Shown piece after piece: positions 1 through 8,680 of a stretch of 64,000 bases of DNA. The stretch is from Erwinia sp050410775 (GTDB taxonomy: Bacteria; Pseudomonadota; Gammaproteobacteria; Enterobacterales; Enterobacteriaceae), in the NCBI RefSeq assembly GCF_050410775.1, contig NZ_CP191229.1, one strand, 5' to 3'. How positions within the stretch are numbered: position 1 is the stretch's first letter; each line of letters opens with the position of its first letter. The notes under the pieces were generated by a model. That model was not told where the DNA came from. It searched no databases and worked only from the letters and a program-made list of their open reading frames with translations. Made by a program: the position numbers and the translations under genes.

Positions 1-1192
1 CCGCAGGGTTAACGGTGTCGTTAGCGCCGATCACCAGCACCGTATCGGTGCCGCTGAAGTCGTCGTTAATCTCATCCATTTCCAGCACGATATCGTAAGG
101 CACGCGGGCTTCTGCCAGCAGCACGTTCATATGCCCCGGCAGACGACCGGCAACGGGGTGAATGCCAAAGCGCACTTTGATCCCGCGCGCACGTAGCTTC
201 TCGGTTATTTCAGCCACCGGATACTGCGCCTGCGCCACCGCCATGCCATAGCCGGGAGTAATGATCACCGTCTCCGAGTTTTTTAACAGTTCAGCGGTGC
301 CTGCAACGTCAATTTCCCGGTATTCGCCCTGCTCTTCGCTCTCACCGGTAGAGCTGCTGTCGGTACCGAAACCGCCGGCAATCACGCTGATAAACGAGCG
401 GTTCATCGCCTTACACATGATATAGGAGAGAATCGCACCGCTTGAGCCGACCAGCGCACCGGTCACGATCAGCAGGTCGTTGCTGAGCATAAAGCCCGCC
501 GCCGCCGCCGCCCAGCCGGAGTAGGAGTTAAGCATCGACACCACGACCGGCATATCGGCGCCGCCGATGGAGGCCACCAGATGCCAGCCGAACGCCAAAG
601 CGATCAGCGTCATCAGCAACAACGCCACGACCTGCAGGCCGGTACTGTCGGTACGCACAAAAATGATAAGCAGGCACAGCGAAACAACCAGCGCTAGCAG
701 GTTCAGCTTGTGACGGTGCGGCAGCATCAGCGGACGCGAGGAGATTTTGCCGCGCAGTTTGCCAAATGCCACGATGGAGCCGGTAAAGGTCACGGCACCG
801 ATAAATATCCCGACAAATACTTCGGTCAGATGGATATTTTCAAGTATCGCCTCCATGCCGGGGCCGTGATCGATATAACTGTTGAAACCGACCAGAACGG
901 CTGCCAGCCCCACAAAGCTGTGCAGGATCGCGACCAGCTCCGGCATTTCAGTCATTTCGACTTTCTGCGCCAGACGAATACCGATGGCTCCACCAATCAC
1001 CATCGCCAGCAGGATCCAGGCAACGTTATGGCTGTAGGGTCCTGCGATGGTGGCGATCAGGGCGATGGCCATCCCGGCGATGCCGAACAGATTTCCTTTT
1101 TGGGAGGTTTCATGTTTTGAGAGCCCTGCCAGGCTCGCGATAAAAAGCAGTGCGGCAACAATGTATGCTGCAGTAACTAATCCGCCAGACAT
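1..1192 (-). CDS. pntB: NAD(P) transhydrogenase subunit beta (3' end outside window)
   Basis: This is the beta subunit of the proton-translocating nicotinamide nucleotide transhydrogenase, an inner-membrane complex that uses the proton gradient to reduce NADP+ with NADH. The start ATG lies at 1192-1190, and about 397 of the roughly 462 family residues are visible; the C-terminal end of the NADP-binding domain falls outside the window. The translation begins MSGGLVTAAYIVAALLF, runs through many hydrophobic helices and then enters the soluble domain with IITPGYGMAVAQAQ and GIHPVAGRLPGHMNVLLAEA. It sits 10 bp downstream of pntA on the same strand, as in the usual pntAB operon. Identification rests on near-complete likeness to the enterobacterial protein. 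Confidence 0.96.
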   Translation of the reverse strand, partial: MSGGLVTAAYIVAALLFIASLAGLSKHETSQKGNLFGIAGMAIALIATIAGPYSHNVAWILLAMVIGGAIGIRLAQKVEMTEMPELVAILHSFVGLAAVLVGFNSYIDHGPGMEAILENIHLTEVFVGIFIGAVTFTGSIVAFGKLRGKISSRPLMLPHRHKLNLLALVVSLCLLIIFVRTDSTGLQVVALLLMTLIALAFGWHLVASIGGADMPVVVSMLNSYSGWAAAAAGFMLSNDLLIVTGALVGSSGAILSYIMCKAMNRSFISVIAGGFGTDSSSTGESEEQGEYREIDVAGTAELLKNSETVIITPGYGMAVAQAQYPVAEITEKLRARGIKVRFGIHPVAGRLPGHMNVLLAEARVPYDIVLEMDEINDDFSGTDTVLVIGANDTVNPA

Positions 1193-1202
1193 TGTCTATC
1201 CC

Positions 1203-2732
1203 CTAGTTCTTACGGAACATTTTCAGCATGCGCTGAGTGACGGTGAATCCACCGAAGATGTTTATGCTGGCAATCAGTACCGCAATAAACGACAGGAAGC
1301 TTACCCAGCCCCCGTGGCCGATTTGCAGGACTGCGCCGACCACGATAATGCCCGAAATAGCGTTAGTGACAGACATCAGCGGGGTATGGAGAGCATGGCT
1401 GACGTTCCAGACCACGTAATAGCCGACCACGCAGGAGAGCGCGAAGACGGTGAAGTGGGAGAGGAACGACGGCGGCGCCACGTTAGCCAGCCAGCCAAAC
1501 AGCAGAATGGCGAGCGCAAACAGCCCATATTTACGGTAAGGCGAAGCGGGTTTTTCTGCCGGCTTTTCAACCCTGGCTGCGGCCGGGGCCGCTTTGGGCG
1601 CCGCGGAAACCTGAATGGGTGGAGCAGGCCAGGTAATTTCGCCGTCAAGCACGACGGTCACGCCGCGGATCACTACGTCTTCAAAATCAATGGCGATCTC
1701 ACCGTTCTTCTCTTTGCACAGCAGTTTAAGCAGGTTAACGAGGTTCGTACCGTAAAGCTGGGAAGACTGGGTCGGCAGGCGGCTTGGCAGATCGGTATAG
1801 CCGATGATCTTAACGCCGTTTTCCGTGACGAAGACCTCATCTGCCACGGTCAGCTCACAGTTCCCACCGGTCTGCGCGGCCAGGTCAACAATCACGCTGC
1901 CGGGCTTCATTGACGCCACCATTTCCGCCGTGATCAGCTTCGGTGCCGGACGCCCCGGAATCAGCGCGGTGGTGACGATAATATCCACCTCTTCGGCCTG
2001 CGCAGCGAACAGCGCCATCTCCGCTTTAATAAAGGCTTCTGACATCACCTTCGCGTAGCCGTCTCCGCTGCCCGCCTCTTCCTCGAAGTCCAGCTCCAGG
2101 AACTCGGCACCCATACTCTGCACCTGCTCCTTAACTTCCGGGCGGGTATCAAACGCACGAACGATAGCGCCAAGGCTGCCTGCCGCGCCAATCGCCGCAA
2201 GTCCGGCCACGCCTGCGCCGATCACCATCACTTTGGCGGGTGGAACTTTACCGGCGGCGGTGATCTGACCGGTGAAAAAGCGGCCGAATTCATGAGCGGC
2301 TTCCACGATGGCGCGGTAGCCAGCGATATTCGCCATGGAGCTTAGCGCATCCAGCGACTGGGCGCGGGAGATACGCGGCACCGCGTCCATCGACATCACG
2401 GTGACCTTGCGGGCCGCGAGCTTCTCCAGCAGTTCCGGGTTCTGGGCTGGCCAGATAAAGCTTACCAGCGTGCTGCCTTCGCGAGTCAGGGCGATCTCTT
2501 CATCATCCGGCGCGTTGACCTTAAGGATGATATCGGCCTGCCAGACGCTGGCCGTATCGGTCAGCGTTGCGCCTGCGGCAACATAAGCCGCGTCATCAAA
2601 GCTTGCCAGTTTCCCAGCGCCACGCTCTACCGTCACGCTGAAGCCGAGCGCCAGCAGCTGCTCCACCGTTTTTGGCGTAGCGGCAACTCGCGCTTCGTTG
2701 GGCAACCTTTCTTTGGTTATTCCAATTAGCAT
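1203..2732 (-). CDS. pntA: NAD(P) transhydrogenase subunit alpha
   Basis: Alpha subunit of the membrane transhydrogenase, carrying the NAD(H)-binding domain and C-terminal membrane helices. The protein is 509 residues, close to the usual 510. It shows the alanine-dehydrogenase-like fold with the Rossmann segment VMVIGAGVAGLAAIGAAGSL, then a proline/alanine-rich linker near residues 375-395, and ends with helices and FGGFTVTQRMLKMFRKN. I start it at 2732 (MLIGITKERLP), which matches the family N terminus and has a GGGAA motif just upstream. An in-frame ATG at 2747 would add five residues but has no ribosome binding site. It is followed by pntB after 10 bp. Confidence 0.96.
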   Translation of the reverse strand: MLIGITKERLPNEARVAATPKTVEQLLALGFSVTVERGAGKLASFDDAAYVAAGATLTDTASVWQADIILKVNAPDDEEIALTREGSTLVSFIWPAQNPELLEKLAARKVTVMSMDAVPRISRAQSLDALSSMANIAGYRAIVEAAHEFGRFFTGQITAAGKVPPAKVMVIGAGVAGLAAIGAAGSLGAIVRAFDTRPEVKEQVQSMGAEFLELDFEEEAGSGDGYAKVMSEAFIKAEMALFAAQAEEVDIIVTTALIPGRPAPKLITAEMVASMKPGSVIVDLAAQTGGNCELTVADEVFVTENGVKIIGYTDLPSRLPTQSSQLYGTNLVNLLKLLCKEKNGEIAIDFEDVVIRGVTVVLDGEITWPAPPIQVSAAPKAAPAAARVEKPAEKPASPYRKYGLFALAILLFGWLANVAPPSFLSHFTVFALSCVVGYYVVWNVSHALHTPLMSVTNAISGIIVVGAVLQIGHGGWVSFLSFIAVLIASINIFGGFTVTQRMLKMFRKN

Positions 2733-3252
2733 AATATTCCCTTTCATCAGTAGGAGGATGATGGTTGGTCCTGCCTCCGGCGGCCGGCGTGACCTTCAGA
2801 GGATTTGTGTCAAACTGTTTATAAGCTACTGAAATTGTGTCCGGCAATCCAGCTTAGCCCGGCCCGTTTCCGCACATTGCCGATAATCATTCAGATACAA
2901 GGGGCTGAGACGCTGTTGATCTGCTGAATTTAGGCAACTCATACAGATAATGTGCTGGCCAACAATCGGGGTATTCCCACGCAATACGCATTAAAAACAT
3001 TAATTAACAAAGCATTAACTTGCCCGCGCTGGCTGCTGGTCCGTTTAATCGCTGATAACCTGGTATGACTTCCCTCTGGTGCAACGATTTCACCTTTTCA
3101 TTTCAGTCCCTCTACTGCCCGCAACGCAATGGCTCAAAATGGCTGAGACAGGGGCATTATTACATGCAATAATCGGCAGCTAATCTGTTACACATCAAGA
3201 GTCCAGCACGTTTTCGTACTCATTTTTTTGCGCAAGGCGAAGGATTATTTTT
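2733..3252. other. Divergent intergenic region pntA / ydgH
   Basis: About 520 bp separate the divergent pntA and ydgH genes. It must hold both promoters. I see an AT-rich tract around 2990-3020 and a GTTACA hexamer near 3187-3192 that resembles half of an RstA box. I find no convincing small gene, full operator or terminator. Confidence 0.6.
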
Positions 3253-4206
3253 ATGAAGCTGAAGATTACCATTCTGGCATCAGCCCTGTTATCACTCACA
3301 GCATTAACCGCCCAGGCGGCACAGGAACTGACGCCGGAAAAAGCGGCAGCGCTGAAGCCATTTGATCGTATTACGCTTACCGGGCGTTTTAACGCCATTG
3401 GCGATGCCACCACGGCCATCTCTAAACGTGCCGATGAACTCGGTGCCGACGCCTTTTACGTGCAGGGCATTAACGACACCAACGGTAACGGCGGCAACTG
3501 GCGCGTGGTGGCTGACCTCTACCATGAGGATGCGCCTGAAGCGAAAGAAAAAAGCCGCGACCGCGTAATTAACGGCGTGCGTGAGCTGAATAAGCAGGAA
3601 GCCTACAAGCTGGAGCCGTACGATACCGTGTCCGTCAGCGGCTTTTACCGCAGCCAGCCCGACGTGAACGACGCTATCACCCGGGCGGCGAAAGAGAAAG
3701 GCGCAGCCTCTTTCTTTATCGTGCGCCAGGTTGACGCTAACAGCGGTGGCAATCAGTATATTACCGCCTATATCTACAAAGCGGATGCGCCCGAGCGTAA
3801 GGTGCAGTCTCCTGACCTGATTCCGGCAGACTCCGAAGCGGGTAAAGCGGCGCTGGCCACCGGTGGCGCTGCGGCGAAAACGGTGCAGATTCCGGGCGTC
3901 GCCTCTTCTGAAGCACCGAGCACCAAGGTGGGCCGTTTCTATGAAACGCAGAGTTCCCGCGGTGGACGCTATACGGTGACCACGCCGGACGGCAAGAGCG
4001 TGCAGGAGGTGAATGCCATCACCGCCGCCCAAATGCAGCCCTATGACAGCGTCACCTTCACCGGCCACTTCGGCACCCCAACCGAAATTTCCGAGGCCGT
4101 TGGCCGCGCCGCGATCGATAAAGGCGCGAAGTACTATCACATCACCCGCCAGTGGTCTAATCAGAGCGGCGGCAACCTGACCGTTTCAGCCGATCTGTTC
4201 AAGTAA
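3253..4206 (+). CDS. ydgH: Periplasmic protein YdgH, three DUF1471 domains
   Basis: Periplasmic protein of the YdgH/BhsA/McbA (DUF1471) family, 317 residues against about 314 in E. coli. A clear signal peptide (MKLKITILASALLSLTALTA, cleavage after AQA) is followed by three repeats of the same small domain, each introduced by a PFDR/PYDT/PYDS motif (near residues 36, 121 and 261) and ending in a conserved strand such as NWRVVADLYH, NQYITAYIYK or NLTVSADLFK. Single-domain relatives are linked to stress and envelope or biofilm phenotypes; the role of the triple-domain form is poorly defined. The gene has its own terminator and is monocistronic. Confidence 0.93.
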   Translation: MKLKITILASALLSLTALTAQAAQELTPEKAAALKPFDRITLTGRFNAIGDATTAISKRADELGADAFYVQGINDTNGNGGNWRVVADLYHEDAPEAKEKSRDRVINGVRELNKQEAYKLEPYDTVSVSGFYRSQPDVNDAITRAAKEKGAASFFIVRQVDANSGGNQYITAYIYKADAPERKVQSPDLIPADSEAGKAALATGGAAAKTVQIPGVASSEAPSTKVGRFYETQSSRGGRYTVTTPDGKSVQEVNAITAAQMQPYDSVTFTGHFGTPTEISEAVGRAAIDKGAKYYHITRQWSNQSGGNLTVSADLFK

Positions 4207-4212
4207 TTCCCC

Positions 4213-4235
4213 AAGACGGCCTTCGGGCCGTCTTT
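4213..4235 (+). terminator. Rho-independent terminator of ydgH
   Basis: An 8-bp perfect stem (AGACGGCC / GGCCGTCT) closed by a stable TTCG tetraloop is followed by TTTG, directly after the ydgH stop codon. The T tract is short but the position and hairpin are typical. Confidence 0.8.
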
Positions 4236-4435
4236 GCTCCGCTCTGCATAGCATTCCGCTTTTTTTTGCATAAACACGCATTTATTCCCCCTCTTCGCAT
4301 TGCATCTGCTGAACGCACTCCGTAAAATCGCCAGCCGGTTTCAGGGCTATACTCGGTATTCATGCGCTTATACCTGCATGAAACGCGAGCAGTCGCTCTG
4401 AACATGGTTTTTTATTCTGCTATCGGGATGATTTC

Positions 4436-5827
4436 TTGGACAAAAAATTAGGTCTTACCGCGCTGACCGCGCTGGTGTTGAGTTCCATGCTCGGCGCAGG
4501 CGTCTTCAGCCTGCCGCAAAACATGGCGGCGGTGGCCAGTCCGGCAGCCTTGCTGATTGGCTGGGCGATAACCGGCGTGGGCATTATCCTGCTGTCTTGC
4601 GCCCTGCTGCTGCTGACCCGCCTTAAGCCGGAGCTGGACGGTGGTATCTTCACCTATGCCCGGGAGGGATTTGGTGAACTGGTCGGCTTCTGTTCCGCCT
4701 GGGGCTACTGGCTCTGCGCGGTGATAGCTAATGTCTCCTATCTGGTGATCGTCTTTTCAGCGTTGAGTTTCTTTACCGATTCGCCCGGCCATGTGGTCTT
4801 TGGCGACGGCAATACCTGGCAGTCAATCCTGGGCGCCTCCGTGCTGCTGTGGCTGGTTCACTGGCTGGTGCAGCGCGGGGTTCAGACCGCTGCCAGCATT
4901 AATCTGGTGGCGACGCTGGGCAAACTGGTGCCGCTGGGGTTATTCATCGTTCTGGCAGCGGTGGCTTTTAACTACGACCGCTTTACGTTTGATTTTACCG
5001 GTCTCGATCTCGGTACGCCGGTCTGGCAGCAGGTGAAAGACACCATGCTGATTACGCTCTGGGTGTTTATCGGCGTGGAAGGCGCGGTGGTGGTATCGGC
5101 CAGGGCGCAGAATAAAAGGGATGTTGGAAAGGCAACCCTGCTGGCGGTGGTGGCAGCGCTGATCGTTTATCTGCTGGTTACGCTGTTGTCTCTCGGCATT
5201 GTCCCCCGGGCTGAGCTGGCTGAGATGCGTAATCCTTCTATGGCGGGCCTGATGACGCGGCTGATTGGCTCCTGGGGCGATCTGATAATTGCGCTGGGGC
5301 TGGTGGTCTCGGTCTGCGGCGCCTATCTGAGCTGGACGATTATGGCGGCTGAAGTGCCGATGCTCGCGGCCGAAAAAGGCGCATTTCCCCGCTCGCTCGC
5401 CCGGCAGAACGCACGGGGGGCGCCCGCCGCTTCCCTCTGGCTGACCAACCTCAGCGTGCAACTCTGCCTGATCCTGATCTGGTTAACGGGCTCGGATTAC
5501 AACACCTTACTGACTATCGCCTCCGAAATGGTGCTGGTGCCCTATTTCCTCGTCGGCGCTTATCTCTTTAAGGTTGCCCGCAGCCTGAAAAAACCGGGCG
5601 TGATGGCAGTGGCGGCTGGCGCGAGCGCCTACGGTCTGTGGCTGCTTTACGCCTCCGGTCCGCTGCATCTGCTGCTCTCCGTGGTGCTTTACGCGCCGGG
5701 CGTGATGCTGTTTCTGTTCGCCCGCCGTGACGGACGCGGCGAGGGGAAACTGAGCGGTCTTGAAAGAGTGGCGATGGGTGTGCTGGTGCTGGGTTCTGCG
5801 CCTGCGCTCTGGATGCTGGTGCGCTAG
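4436..5827 (+). CDS. ydgI: APC-family basic amino acid antiporter YdgI (ArcD-like)
   Basis: Inner-membrane amino acid/polyamine/organocation (APC) transporter, 463 residues against 460 in E. coli YdgI, a predicted arginine:ornithine antiporter. The first helix carries the APC signature SSMLGAGVFSLPQNMAA, followed by the conserved GGIFTYAREGFGELVGF segment and the mid-protein VFIGVEGAVVVSARA motif. About 12 hydrophobic helices are visible. The start is a TTG codon at 4436 preceded by a CGGGA motif; the alignment with E. coli YdgI begins at this residue. In E. coli the next genes are folM and ydgC; here they are absent and an unrelated ORF on the other strand precedes rstA. Confidence 0.9.
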   Translation: MDKKLGLTALTALVLSSMLGAGVFSLPQNMAAVASPAALLIGWAITGVGIILLSCALLLLTRLKPELDGGIFTYAREGFGELVGFCSAWGYWLCAVIANVSYLVIVFSALSFFTDSPGHVVFGDGNTWQSILGASVLLWLVHWLVQRGVQTAASINLVATLGKLVPLGLFIVLAAVAFNYDRFTFDFTGLDLGTPVWQQVKDTMLITLWVFIGVEGAVVVSARAQNKRDVGKATLLAVVAALIVYLLVTLLSLGIVPRAELAEMRNPSMAGLMTRLIGSWGDLIIALGLVVSVCGAYLSWTIMAAEVPMLAAEKGAFPRSLARQNARGAPAASLWLTNLSVQLCLILIWLTGSDYNTLLTIASEMVLVPYFLVGAYLFKVARSLKKPGVMAVAAGASAYGLWLLYASGPLHLLLSVVLYAPGVMLFLFARRDGRGEGKLSGLERVAMGVLVLGSAPALWMLVR

Positions 5828-6031
5828 CTTTTCCTCTGTTTCCCGGTTTAAACAGCAAACCGATCCCGCCGTAAATCTTCGGTAACCCGCTTCTGCGAAC
5901 AGCTATCCCTCCGGGCTTCGTCAGCTCGCTGCCGGATTAGCTAATCAAAAAAATGTACAGTACGTCGCCGCGTCGCCGTCACGGCATCACCCGTCACTAT
6001 CAGAGAGAACGTTTGAGAAGGCCGGTCCCAG

Positions 6032-6445
6032 CTAGTGGGAAGAGAGAGGGATGCGAACCGTTAAGCGGTCGCTGCCCTGCTGAAGGTCCAGTGGCTTAAC
6101 ATACTCTTTGCGAATCGATTCAAGCTGCGTCTCTGAGAGCGGGTATGGCAGCAGAATGTCGAACAGACGGATGCGCTGCTGTTCGGCCAGGGTGATCAGG
6201 CGGGCGATATTGATCTCATCGCTGACCTGAGTAGAAATGATCTGCAACGCCAGCGCTTTCAGCCTTTCAGAGGGGGCATGCGGCAGGTCAGGGGAATTTT
6301 TTGTCACCATGCCAAAGATGGGAAGAACGCCATAGATAGCATCAACGAAGCGCCATCGCTTCTTGCAGGAAGCAGAGAGAAAGTCGATATAATTAAGGCA
6401 GATAGGATCACTGTGCACCGCAGAAGCCAGCTCTTTATCAGACAC
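6032..6445 (-). CDS. Hypothetical protein, 137 aa
   Basis: I do not recognise this protein. The GTG start at 6445 has a strong AGGAG Shine-Dalgarno about 7 bp upstream, which argues for a real gene. The product is predicted soluble and acidic-to-neutral, with no signal peptide or long hydrophobic segment. The C-terminal half (from about residue 60) looks helical, with LKALALQIISTQVSDEINIA and ending in a short beta-like LTVRIPLS. It occupies the position where E. coli has folM and ydgC, between ydgI and rstA, and is divergent from rstA, so it may share a control region with it. Function unknown. Confidence 0.65.
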   Translation of the reverse strand: MSDKELASAVHSDPICLNYIDFLSASCKKRWRFVDAIYGVLPIFGMVTKNSPDLPHAPSERLKALALQIISTQVSDEINIARLITLAEQQRIRLFDILLPYPLSETQLESIRKEYVKPLDLQQGSDRLTVRIPLSSH

Positions 6446-6621
6446 CCGTTTACTCCTTTCACAATTAATGACGCTCCACAGGTTGTCTGAACAACCCTGC
6501 TAATATAATGGCATATTTTACGCGCCATATACTACTCATTGAGCTTTATTTAGCGTCTGACAATGGCCGGCAAGAGTAACAACAGGTAATCTTGGTGCCT
6601 CTATTTCTGAAAAAATCCCCT

Positions 6622-7356
6622 ATGAACAGAATCGTATTCGTTGAAGATGATCCGGATGTGGGTTCGCTGATAGCCGCCTATCTCAGCCGCCACGATATTG
6701 ACGTGATCGTCGAAGCCAGAGGTGACTGTGCCGAAGCCACTATCGCCGCCGCCAATCCCGATTTGGTCATGCTGGATATTATGTTGCCGGGCAAGGATGG
6801 AATGACGCTGTGCCGGGATTTACGTGCCGGTAAAAGCTGGTCGGGACCGGTCGTGCTGCTGACCTCGCTGGACAGCGATATGAACCATATCCTCGCGCTC
6901 GAAATGGGTGCCAGTGATTATATTCTGAAAACCACGCCGCCGGCGGTACTGCTGGCCCGGCTTCGCCTGCATCTTCGCCAGGCCAGCAATGGCCATTACG
7001 ATAGTAACGACAGAATCGCACCCCAGATGCAGGTTCAGAAGCCGCTGAGCTTCGGCACGCTTTCCGTTGACCCCGTTAACCGCCAGGTAACGCTGGGGAG
7101 CGAGATAATCCCCCTCTCCACCGCGGATTTTGATCTTCTCTGGGAACTGGCCACGCACGCTGGCAGGACCCTGAACCGCGATGCCCTGCTGCAATCCCTT
7201 CGTGGCGTCGCTTATGATGGGCTGGACCGCAGCATCGACGTCGCCATTTCACGCCTGCGCAAAAAGCTGCTGGACAGCGCTACCGAGCCCTACCGCATTA
7301 AAACTATCCGTAACAAAGGCTATCTGTTCGCCCCCCACGCCTGGGGTATGCCGTGA
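6622..7356 (+). CDS. rstA: Response regulator RstA
   Basis: OmpR/PhoB-type response regulator of the RstB-RstA two-component system, which in E. coli is induced through PhoPQ and controls asr, csgD and others. The receiver domain shows the acidic pocket (EDD near residues 7-9), the phospho-acceptor aspartate in LVMLDIMLPGKDG and the conserved lysine in DYILKTTPP. The C-terminal winged helix ends VAISRLRKKLLDSATEPYRI and TIRNKGYLFAPHAW. I place the start at 6622 (MNRIVFVEDD) to match the family; a TTG at 6592 with a weak upstream AGG would add ten residues. The stop overlaps the rstB start by 4 bp, indicating translational coupling. Confidence 0.95.
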   Translation: MNRIVFVEDDPDVGSLIAAYLSRHDIDVIVEARGDCAEATIAAANPDLVMLDIMLPGKDGMTLCRDLRAGKSWSGPVVLLTSLDSDMNHILALEMGASDYILKTTPPAVLLARLRLHLRQASNGHYDSNDRIAPQMQVQKPLSFGTLSVDPVNRQVTLGSEIIPLSTADFDLLWELATHAGRTLNRDALLQSLRGVAYDGLDRSIDVAISRLRKKLLDSATEPYRIKTIRNKGYLFAPHAWGMP

Positions 7357-8663
7357 AAAAGCTCTTTATCCAGTTTTACCTGCTGCTGTTCGTCTGCTTC
7401 CTGGTGATGGCGATGCTGGTAGGCCTCGTCTATAAGTTCACCGCCGAGCGCGCCGGCCGCCAGTCGATGAACGATCTGATGAAAAGCTCGCTCTATCTGA
7501 TGCGCAGCGAACTGCGGGAGATCCCGCCCCGCGAGTGGAACAAAACCATTGATAACCTCGATCTGAATCTCTCATTTGATCTGCATATTCAGCCATTGAG
7601 TAAATATCAGCTCAATCCCGCTATGATGCGCCAGCTGCGTGCGGGTGAGATTGTGGCGCTTGATGATGAGTACACCTTTATCCAGCATATCCCGCGCAGC
7701 CATTACGTGCTGGCGGTTGGCCCAATCCCCTATCTGTTCTTTCTGCACGAGATGCGGCTGCTCGACATTGCGCTGCTGGCATTGATCGGCATCTCGCTGG
7801 CGCTACCGGTCTTTATCTGGATGCGCCCCCACTGGAAGGAGATGCTGCGGCTGGAGTCGGCGGCGCAGCGTTTTGGGCAGGGGCATCTTGATGAACGCGT
7901 GCATTTCGACACGGCCTCCAGTCTGCTGCGGCTTGGGGTGGCGTTTAACCAGATGGCGGATAATATCAATACGCTGGTGGCGAGCAAAAAACAGCTGACG
8001 GATGGCATCGCCCATGAACTTCGTACGCCACTGGTGCGCCTGCGCTACCGTCTGGCGATGAGTGATAACCTGACAGAAGCGCAGGCAGCAGCGTTTAATC
8101 GCGATATTGGCCAGCTGGAATCGCTGATTGATGAGATGCTGACCTATGCACGCCTCGACCGTCCTGAAGTGGCGCTGCACCCGCAGTGGCTGGATCTGAC
8201 CAGCTGGCTCGAAGAGCGGCTTGCGGATATCCGGCTCGTCAATAGGGGCTTTATTTTTGAGCTGGACAGACCGCAACAGCCGCTCGGCAGCGTGACGGAC
8301 AGCCGCCTGATGGCGCGCGTGCTGGATAACCTGGTCAATAACGCGCTGCGTTACGCCACGGGCCGGATACGTGTTGGCATCAGTCTGGATGCTGAGTTCC
8401 TCTCTCTTCAGGTGGAAGATGATGGTCCCGGCATTCCGCTTGCGGAGCGCGAGCGCGTTTTTGAGCCTTTCGTACGGCTCGATCCCAGCCGCGATCGGGC
8501 GACCGGCGGCTGTGGCCTCGGTTTGGCGATTGTCCACTCTGTCGCGCAGGCGTTCGGCGGGCGCGTGTCTATAGATGCCAGCCCGCTGGGCGGCGCGCGC
8601 GTTCGCTTTTGCTGGCCGGTTAATTTACCCTTACCTTCTCCCTCGCTGCCTGTCAGCGTCTGA
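7353..8663 (+). CDS. rstB: Sensor histidine kinase RstB
   Basis: Inner-membrane sensor kinase partner of RstA, 436 residues against 433 in E. coli. It has an N-terminal membrane helix (LFIQFYLLLFVCFLVMAMLV), a periplasmic domain to about residue 130, a second helix, a HAMP segment, the phospho-acceptor histidine in GIAHELRTPLVRLRYRL, the N box LDNLVNNALRYA and ATP-lid glycines VEDDGPGIP and GGCGLGLAIVHS. The GTG start overlaps the rstA stop. The C-terminal tail is proline- and serine-rich and differs from E. coli. Confidence 0.95.
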   Translation: MKKLFIQFYLLLFVCFLVMAMLVGLVYKFTAERAGRQSMNDLMKSSLYLMRSELREIPPREWNKTIDNLDLNLSFDLHIQPLSKYQLNPAMMRQLRAGEIVALDDEYTFIQHIPRSHYVLAVGPIPYLFFLHEMRLLDIALLALIGISLALPVFIWMRPHWKEMLRLESAAQRFGQGHLDERVHFDTASSLLRLGVAFNQMADNINTLVASKKQLTDGIAHELRTPLVRLRYRLAMSDNLTEAQAAAFNRDIGQLESLIDEMLTYARLDRPEVALHPQWLDLTSWLEERLADIRLVNRGFIFELDRPQQPLGSVTDSRLMARVLDNLVNNALRYATGRIRVGISLDAEFLSLQVEDDGPGIPLAERERVFEPFVRLDPSRDRATGGCGLGLAIVHSVAQAFGGRVSIDASPLGGARVRFCWPVNLPLPSPSLPVSV

Positions 8664-8680
8664 TAACTACAAGGAATTTT

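Noticed and set aside
3187..3192. GTTACA as an RstA box upstream of ydgH
   Set aside because: Only the right half of the box fits; the left half has no agreement.
3304..4140. 278-codon minus-strand ORF opposite ydgH
   Set aside because: Shadow of YdgH, which has a signal peptide and conserved domains on the plus strand.
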